Assembly: GCA_910587735.1 (NCBI GenBank)
Contig: CAJUNT010000010.1
Span: 11,682 to 75,681 of the forward strand
From: an uncultured Clostridia bacterium
GTDB taxonomy: Bacteria > Bacillota > Clostridia > Lachnospirales > Anaerotignaceae
DNA: 64,000 bases
Direction of reading: 5' to 3'
Shown here: one piece after another, positions 60,569 through 64,000 of the stretch
Layout of the letters: each line of letters opens with the position of its first letter
Position numbering within the stretch: the first letter of the stretch is position 1
Notes under the pieces: model-generated
The model's database searches: none
What the model was told of the DNA's origin: nothing
The model's input: only the letters and a program-made list of their open reading frames with translations
Translations under genes and position numbers: made by a program

Positions 60569-61180
60569 ATGTCTGAAACATCTGAAACAGTATTTGGATA
60601 TATTCGTGTTTCTACAAAAGAACAAAATGAAACAAGACAAATGATAGCATTAAAACAACAAGGGGTAGAAAATATATTTATTGATTGGCAGTCTGGAAAG
60701 GATTTTAACAGACCTGCTTATCATAATATGATTAAAAATTTGAAAGAAGGTGATTTAATTGTAATAAAAAGTATTGATAGATTGGGAAGAAATTATGAAG
60801 ATATTATTGCACAATGGAAATTTTTAACAAAAGAAAAAAAGGTTGATATTCGTGTTTTGGATATGCCTTTACTGGATACAAGCAAAAGCAAGGATTTATT
60901 AGGAACATTGATATCTGATTTAGTATTGCAGTTACTTTCATTTGTAGCACAAAATGAAAGAGAAAATATACGCCAAAGACAGGCAGAAGGTATTGCGGCA
61001 GCAAAAGCAAGAGGTATGAAATTTGGTAGACCAGAAAAAAAATTGCCTCAAAACTTTTTATATATGGTGCAGAAATGGCAAAATAAAGAGTTATCCGCTT
61101 TTGAGGTGAGTGCAGAATTGGGTATTAGTACAGCAACATTTTATAGAAAAGTAAAAAAAATGAAACAATGTATGGAATAA
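60569..61180 (+). CDS. Serine recombinase (resolvase/invertase family)
   Basis: The 203-residue protein has the catalytic core FGYIRVSTKEQNETRQ (nucleophile Ser 15), KSIDRLGRNYEDI (active Arg residues), the E-helix NERENIRQRQAEGIAAAKARGMKFGRP and a C-terminal HTH (SAFEVSAELGISTATFYRKV). Small serine recombinases resolve or invert DNA. GGAGGTG supports ATG 60569. It lies where tail-fibre invertases are often found, but no fibre gene or flanking inversion sites were noticed. Confidence 0.9.
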   Translation: MSETSETVFGYIRVSTKEQNETRQMIALKQQGVENIFIDWQSGKDFNRPAYHNMIKNLKEGDLIVIKSIDRLGRNYEDIIAQWKFLTKEKKVDIRVLDMPLLDTSKSKDLLGTLISDLVLQLLSFVAQNERENIRQRQAEGIAAAKARGMKFGRPEKKLPQNFLYMVQKWQNKELSAFEVSAELGISTATFYRKVKKMKQCME

Positions 61181-61194
61181 AATATTGATATGGT

Positions 61195-61660
61195 TTTGTA
61201 GACACTTCTATCACTTCTAAAAAATGATATTTCAAAGTTAATGTTTTTATGTTTTTTAATGAAACGTAGTTTCCGTTTAAAAATTTTGATTCGCTTTTTA
61301 AAAGCGAGTGAGGTTTGAAGCAAAACTCCAATGTTTTAACAGAAGAATATTGTTTTATTTGTGGACGCTGTTCACACCTGCAGACTTTTTCTTTTACAAA
61401 CGGAAGTTTATTGTATATTTTAGGGGGAACTTTTTTCACTTGTGAAAAGTTCCCCCACACTTTGGTGCTGTCTACGCTTCGCTCTGGTCGGCACTAAGCG
61501 AATGTCCCCCAGACGTTCAGCACCCCTCAAAAACACGCTTGAAAGCATGAAAGACATTAAGGGCTTTGCCCTTAAAATCCCACCCGTTTTTGAAAAAGTG
61601 GGGAAAAACTTTAAAAGGGAAAACTTCGTTTTCACTATTGCAAACAAAAATTTATTTACA
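61195..61660. repeat. Dispersed intergenic repeat, copy 12 (compound, longest)
   Basis: It includes GATTCGCTTTTTAAAAGCGAG-TGAGG, TTTGTGGACGCTGTTCACAC, a GGGGGAACTTTTTTCACTTG / TGTGAAAAGTTCCCCC stem, GAAAGCATGAAAGACATT, a GGGCTTTGCCCTTAA block, CCCGTTTTTGAAAAAGTGGG and GGGAAAACTTCGTTTTC with ATTGCAAAC. No gene is present in 61,181-61,760; reading frames here are repeat-derived. Confidence 0.8.
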
Positions 61661-61690
61661 AAAAATAAATTTTTTAAAATATTATGAATG

Positions 61691-61740
61691 GATTGATAAA
61701 TATCAATCGTATTGCATATGTAAAACAAATCATTTATAAT
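61691..61740 (+). promoter_or_regulatory. Promoter and palindrome of secreted repeat protein
   Basis: TTGCAT (61712-61717) and TATAAT (61735-61740) are 17 bases apart. A perfect palindrome GATTGATA-AA-TATCAATC (61691-61708) lies directly upstream and could be an operator. Confidence 0.6.
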
Positions 61741-61760
61741 ATGAATGGGGGAAACCAATT

Positions 61761-62231
61761 ATGAAAATGAAAATTTTAGCAGGTACAGTTATAGCAGCTT
61801 TTACATTATCATTAGGAGTAATCAGTGTATTCGCCACAGAATCCATAATAAATACTCCTAATAACAATGTAGTATATCATTATTGTGGTGAGGGCTGTCA
61901 GTTTATTGATGAAAATGGCGATGGAATATGTGATTATTATGGTACTGGTGGTTGCTATGGCGTAAACCAAGGACACTATTATGTAGATGAAAATGGTGAT
62001 GGAATATGTGATTATTATGGTACAGATGGTTGCTATGGAACACATCATGGACAGTACTATGTAGATGAAAATGGTGACGGAGTATGTGATAACTATGGTA
62101 CAAGTGGCTGTTATGGTAGAAATCAAAATTATATAAATACAAACAATGTAAATAACAATTTTGTACCACGAACACATCATAATAATGGTGGCTGGGGAAG
62201 ACATGGCGGCGGAGGCTGTTGTAGAAGATAA
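61761..62231 (+). CDS. Secreted protein with DENGDGxCD calcium-type repeats
   Basis: The 156-residue protein has a signal peptide (MKMKILAGTVIAAFTLSLGV, cut near VFATE). Three ~30-residue repeats follow, with core (Y/F)(V/I)DENGDG(I/V)CD(Y/N)YGT and GCYG. D-x-N-G-D-G is an EF-hand/dockerin-like calcium loop; each repeat adds one or two Cys. The tail has H/G residues and GGGCCRR. It probably folds on calcium outside the cell. GGGGGAA precedes the ATG. The sigma/anti-sigma pair downstream is likely its regulator. Confidence 0.75.
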   Translation: MKMKILAGTVIAAFTLSLGVISVFATESIINTPNNNVVYHYCGEGCQFIDENGDGICDYYGTGGCYGVNQGHYYVDENGDGICDYYGTDGCYGTHHGQYYVDENGDGVCDNYGTSGCYGRNQNYINTNNVNNNFVPRTHHNNGGWGRHGGGGCCRR

Positions 62232-62245
62232 AAACGAGGGAAGTT

Positions 62246-62728
62246 ATGAGGAGCGAAAATGAGATATATCAAGCAATAGAACAATATTCTGATATGATTC
62301 GACGACTTTGTATGATACATTTAAAAAATTATCATGATACACAAGACATATTTCAAACTGTATTTTTAAAATATGCGCTGAGTTCTGTTGTATTTGAAAA
62401 TCAACAGCATGAAAAAGCATGGTTTATTCGTGTAACAATAAATGCTTGCAAAGATTTGTTGAAAAATTTTTTTCGTACTCATGTCATTTCTATAGACGAA
62501 GTAAGTAAACAGTTATTTGAATTATCATCAGATAATATAGATATTTTGGAGGCAGTTAGGTCACTGCCTCCAAAATATAAAAATGTTGTATATCTTCATT
62601 ATTATGAAGGCTATACCGCTCCTGAAATAGCAAATATACTGCATAAAAATGTAAATACGATTTATACGTATCTAACACGTTCCAAAAAAGTATTATATGA
62701 AAAATTGGGGGGTGATGGATATGAATGA
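62246..62728 (+). CDS. ECF-type sigma-70 factor
   Basis: The 160-residue protein has region 2 (YSDMIRRLCMIHLKNYHDTQDIFQTVFLKYAL, then EKAWFIRVTINACKDLLK) and region 4 (LPPKYKNVVYLHYYEGYTAPEIANILHKNVNTIYTYLTRSKKVL). It directs RNA polymerase to dedicated promoters. It starts 14 bases after the secreted protein and overlaps the anti-sigma gene by 8 bases. Confidence 0.92.
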   Translation: MRSENEIYQAIEQYSDMIRRLCMIHLKNYHDTQDIFQTVFLKYALSSVVFENQQHEKAWFIRVTINACKDLLKNFFRTHVISIDEVSKQLFELSSDNIDILEAVRSLPPKYKNVVYLHYYEGYTAPEIANILHKNVNTIYTYLTRSKKVLYEKLGGDGYE

Positions 62729-63485
62729 TAGAATAAAACAGACTTTTGATAAAATTTATGCAGAAAATGAATTAAAAACACAAACAAAAGCATTGATTGC
62801 ATATCAAATAAGAAATAAGCATAAAAATCGTATGCGTAGGCATATGGTAAGTGTTATGGCTTGTTTTTTGTTTTTTATAATGGGATTTAGTGGGTATCAT
62901 TTATATTTTACACAAACAGCAATGATTAGTATTGATATTAATCCCTCTATTGAATTAAATATTAACCGATTTGATAAAGTCATATCAATCAATAGTTATA
63001 ATGATGATGGTGTGGAATTAGTAAATGCTTTAGATATAAAATTTATGAATTATAAAAGTGCTATTGATGAAATATTGAATACAGAAATGATTACAAAAAA
63101 TTTTGTGAATAATGAAACATTGTCAATCGTCGTTGTAGGAAAAGATAAACAGAAAAGTAAAGAAATGTATGATAATATTCAAAATAATATGTCAGAAAAA
63201 CAAAATGTTTGCTGTGATATGGGGAATTTTAATGAAGTAAATGAGGCACATCAAGCAGGGCTATCTGTAGGTAAATATCGTGCCTATTTGGAATTGCAAA
63301 GTGTGAATGAAAATGTTACAATAGATGATGTAAAGGGACTGACTATGAGTCAAATAAGAGATTGTATCAATCAAGAAAAATACAACAAACAAAACTCAAA
63401 TTGTGAAAATGAACAACAAAATGAGCAACAAAAACATAATGAAGGAAATGGCAATCAGCATAGACATAGACATGGTATGAATTAG
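62721..63485 (+). CDS. Anti-sigma factor, RsgI-like
   Basis: The 254-residue membrane protein has a cytoplasmic N-terminus (MNDRIKQTFDKIYAENELKT), one membrane helix (MVSVMACFLFFIMGFSGYHL) and the RsgI-type extracellular domain with MISIDINPSIELNINRFDKV, SINSYNDDGVELVNALDI and NNETLSIVVVG. It ends in a Q/N/H-rich tail. It should hold the sigma factor inactive until an outside signal. ATG 62721 is 7-8 bases after GGGGGG; upstream in-frame ATGs are too close to that site. Confidence 0.85.
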   Translation: MNDRIKQTFDKIYAENELKTQTKALIAYQIRNKHKNRMRRHMVSVMACFLFFIMGFSGYHLYFTQTAMISIDINPSIELNINRFDKVISINSYNDDGVELVNALDIKFMNYKSAIDEILNTEMITKNFVNNETLSIVVVGKDKQKSKEMYDNIQNNMSEKQNVCCDMGNFNEVNEAHQAGLSVGKYRAYLELQSVNENVTIDDVKGLTMSQIRDCINQEKYNKQNSNCENEQQNEQQKHNEGNGNQHRHRHGMN

Positions 63486-63539
63486 TAATAAAATTAGTAA
63501 TGAAATTCGTACGAATGAAAAATGTAAAATTTTTGTTAT

Positions 63540-63825
63540 CATTGTGTTTGCAAAAAATAGAATTATTTGTCAAATTTTATTTTAATAAAATTTGTGGGTG
63601 TGAGTGAAACACAAATAAAATAATATTTTGTATATTCTTTATTGGGGAACTTTTTCATTTGTGGAAAGTTCCCCTTAACAATATACTTACAAGCAGTAAT
63701 ACCGTGGGGACGTTGTCCCCACTTCCCCTATTCGCTTTTGAAAAAAGCTTGGCAAAAACTTAATAAGGAAAACTTCGTTTTCCTAATGATATAAAAAGGT
63801 TATTTATAAACAGACACTTTTTGTA
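63540..63825. repeat. Dispersed intergenic repeat, copy 13 (long form)
   Basis: It starts GTGTTTGCAAAAAATAG and has TTATTTGTCAAATTTTATTT with its partner and GTGGGTGTGAGTGAAACAC. GGGGAACTTTTTCATTTGTG / GGAAAGTTCCCC, CGTGGGGACGTTGTCCCCAC, AAGCTTGGCAAAAACTT and GGAAAACTTCGTTTTCC follow. Confidence 0.8.
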
Positions 63826-63889
63826 TGCTATTATTTTTGACTTTGGAAAAATAACGCAACAGCATGATTTGCAATTTATACAGTAATAT

Positions 63890-64000
63890 TGTGGGCGTTG
63901 CCCACACCCACAAGCTTTTTGAAAAAAGCTTGGCAAAAACTTTAAAAGGAAAACTTCGTTTTCCTAATGATATAAAAAGGTTATTTATAAACAGACACTT
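63890..64000. repeat. Dispersed intergenic repeat, copy 14, with 82-bp direct repeat of copy 13
   Basis: GTGGGCGTTGCCCACACCC, then 63918-64000 repeats 63737-63819 almost exactly, including GGAAAACTTCGTTTTCC, TAATGATATAAAAAGGTTAT and AAACAGACACTT. The copy continues past the window end. Confidence 0.85.

Noticed and set aside
61315..61687. Short reading frames in the gap before the secreted protein
   Set aside because: They fall entirely within the intergenic repeat modules, have no ribosome sites and have no protein-like composition.

Overview
The window is AT-rich DNA from a low-GC Gram-positive anaerobe. It is most likely a spore-forming Clostridia species of the Lachnospiraceae type. The evidence is the run of glycolytic genes under a CggR-type regulator, a class F flavodiiron protein for oxygen detoxification, a PdaA-type muramic-lactam deacetylase, strong AGGAGG ribosome sites and Clostridia-type phage genes. 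No rRNA, tRNA or CRISPR array was seen.

Region 1 (1-21,700) is the right part of a siphovirus-like prophage. It holds the tail module (tail completion, tail tube, Gp15, DUF6673-like, tape measure, Dit, BppU-like, XkdX, tail endopeptidase), then lysis genes (holin, amidase, XhlA-like), then an accessory zone. The tape measure gene is interrupted by a 342-nt group I intron whose P1 and P10 pairings can be drawn. The accessory zone carries a leftward three-gene operon that looks like a toxin-antitoxin-chaperone (TAC) system: an ADP-ribosyltransferase-like toxin, a small acidic protein and a SecB-like chaperone, in the order of the CmdTAC defence systems. It also has two paralogous lipoproteins, two antirepressors sharing a 329-bp near-identical 3' half, a CopG repressor with a visible promoter and operator, and five late genes of odd composition (Q-rich, M/Q-rich, G/N/C-rich, jelly-roll-like, DUF7841-like).

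Region 2 (21,700-45,100) is chromosomal. It has a flavodiiron-rubredoxin-oxidoreductase fusion behind a Fur/PerR-like box, an ABC-F ATPase, a Cys-rich microprotein, hisI-hisE, dsdA, and cggR-pgk-[two polysaccharide deacetylases]-tpiA-gpmI-[DIP1984]-eno with no gapA. It continues with a pdaA-like gene, a solitary hsdS and a membrane LysM protein with a degenerate JAMM/MPN domain.

Region 3 (44,480-61,200) is a compact contractile-tail element related to PBSX. It contains an S24 repressor, a promoter with a DinR/LexA-like operator, a sigma-like activator, terminase, portal, scaffold, capsid, connectors, sheath, tube, two XkdN-like chaperones (one with a clear A AAA AAG -1 frameshift site), XkdP, XkdQ, a bizarre Q/N-rich protein where a tape measure would be expected, XkdR/S/T/U and a serine recombinase. 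It lacks a recognisable integrase of the usual type, replication genes, lysis genes, tail fibre and normal tape measure. It also contains the host's own intergenic repeats, so it looks like a long-resident or domesticated particle.

Region 4 (61,200-64,000) has a secreted protein with DxNGDGxCD calcium-type repeats followed by an ECF sigma factor and an RsgI-type anti-sigma factor.

A family of mosaic, MITE-like intergenic repeats (14 copies or fragments) is scattered through regions 2 to 4 and is absent from the region 1 prophage.
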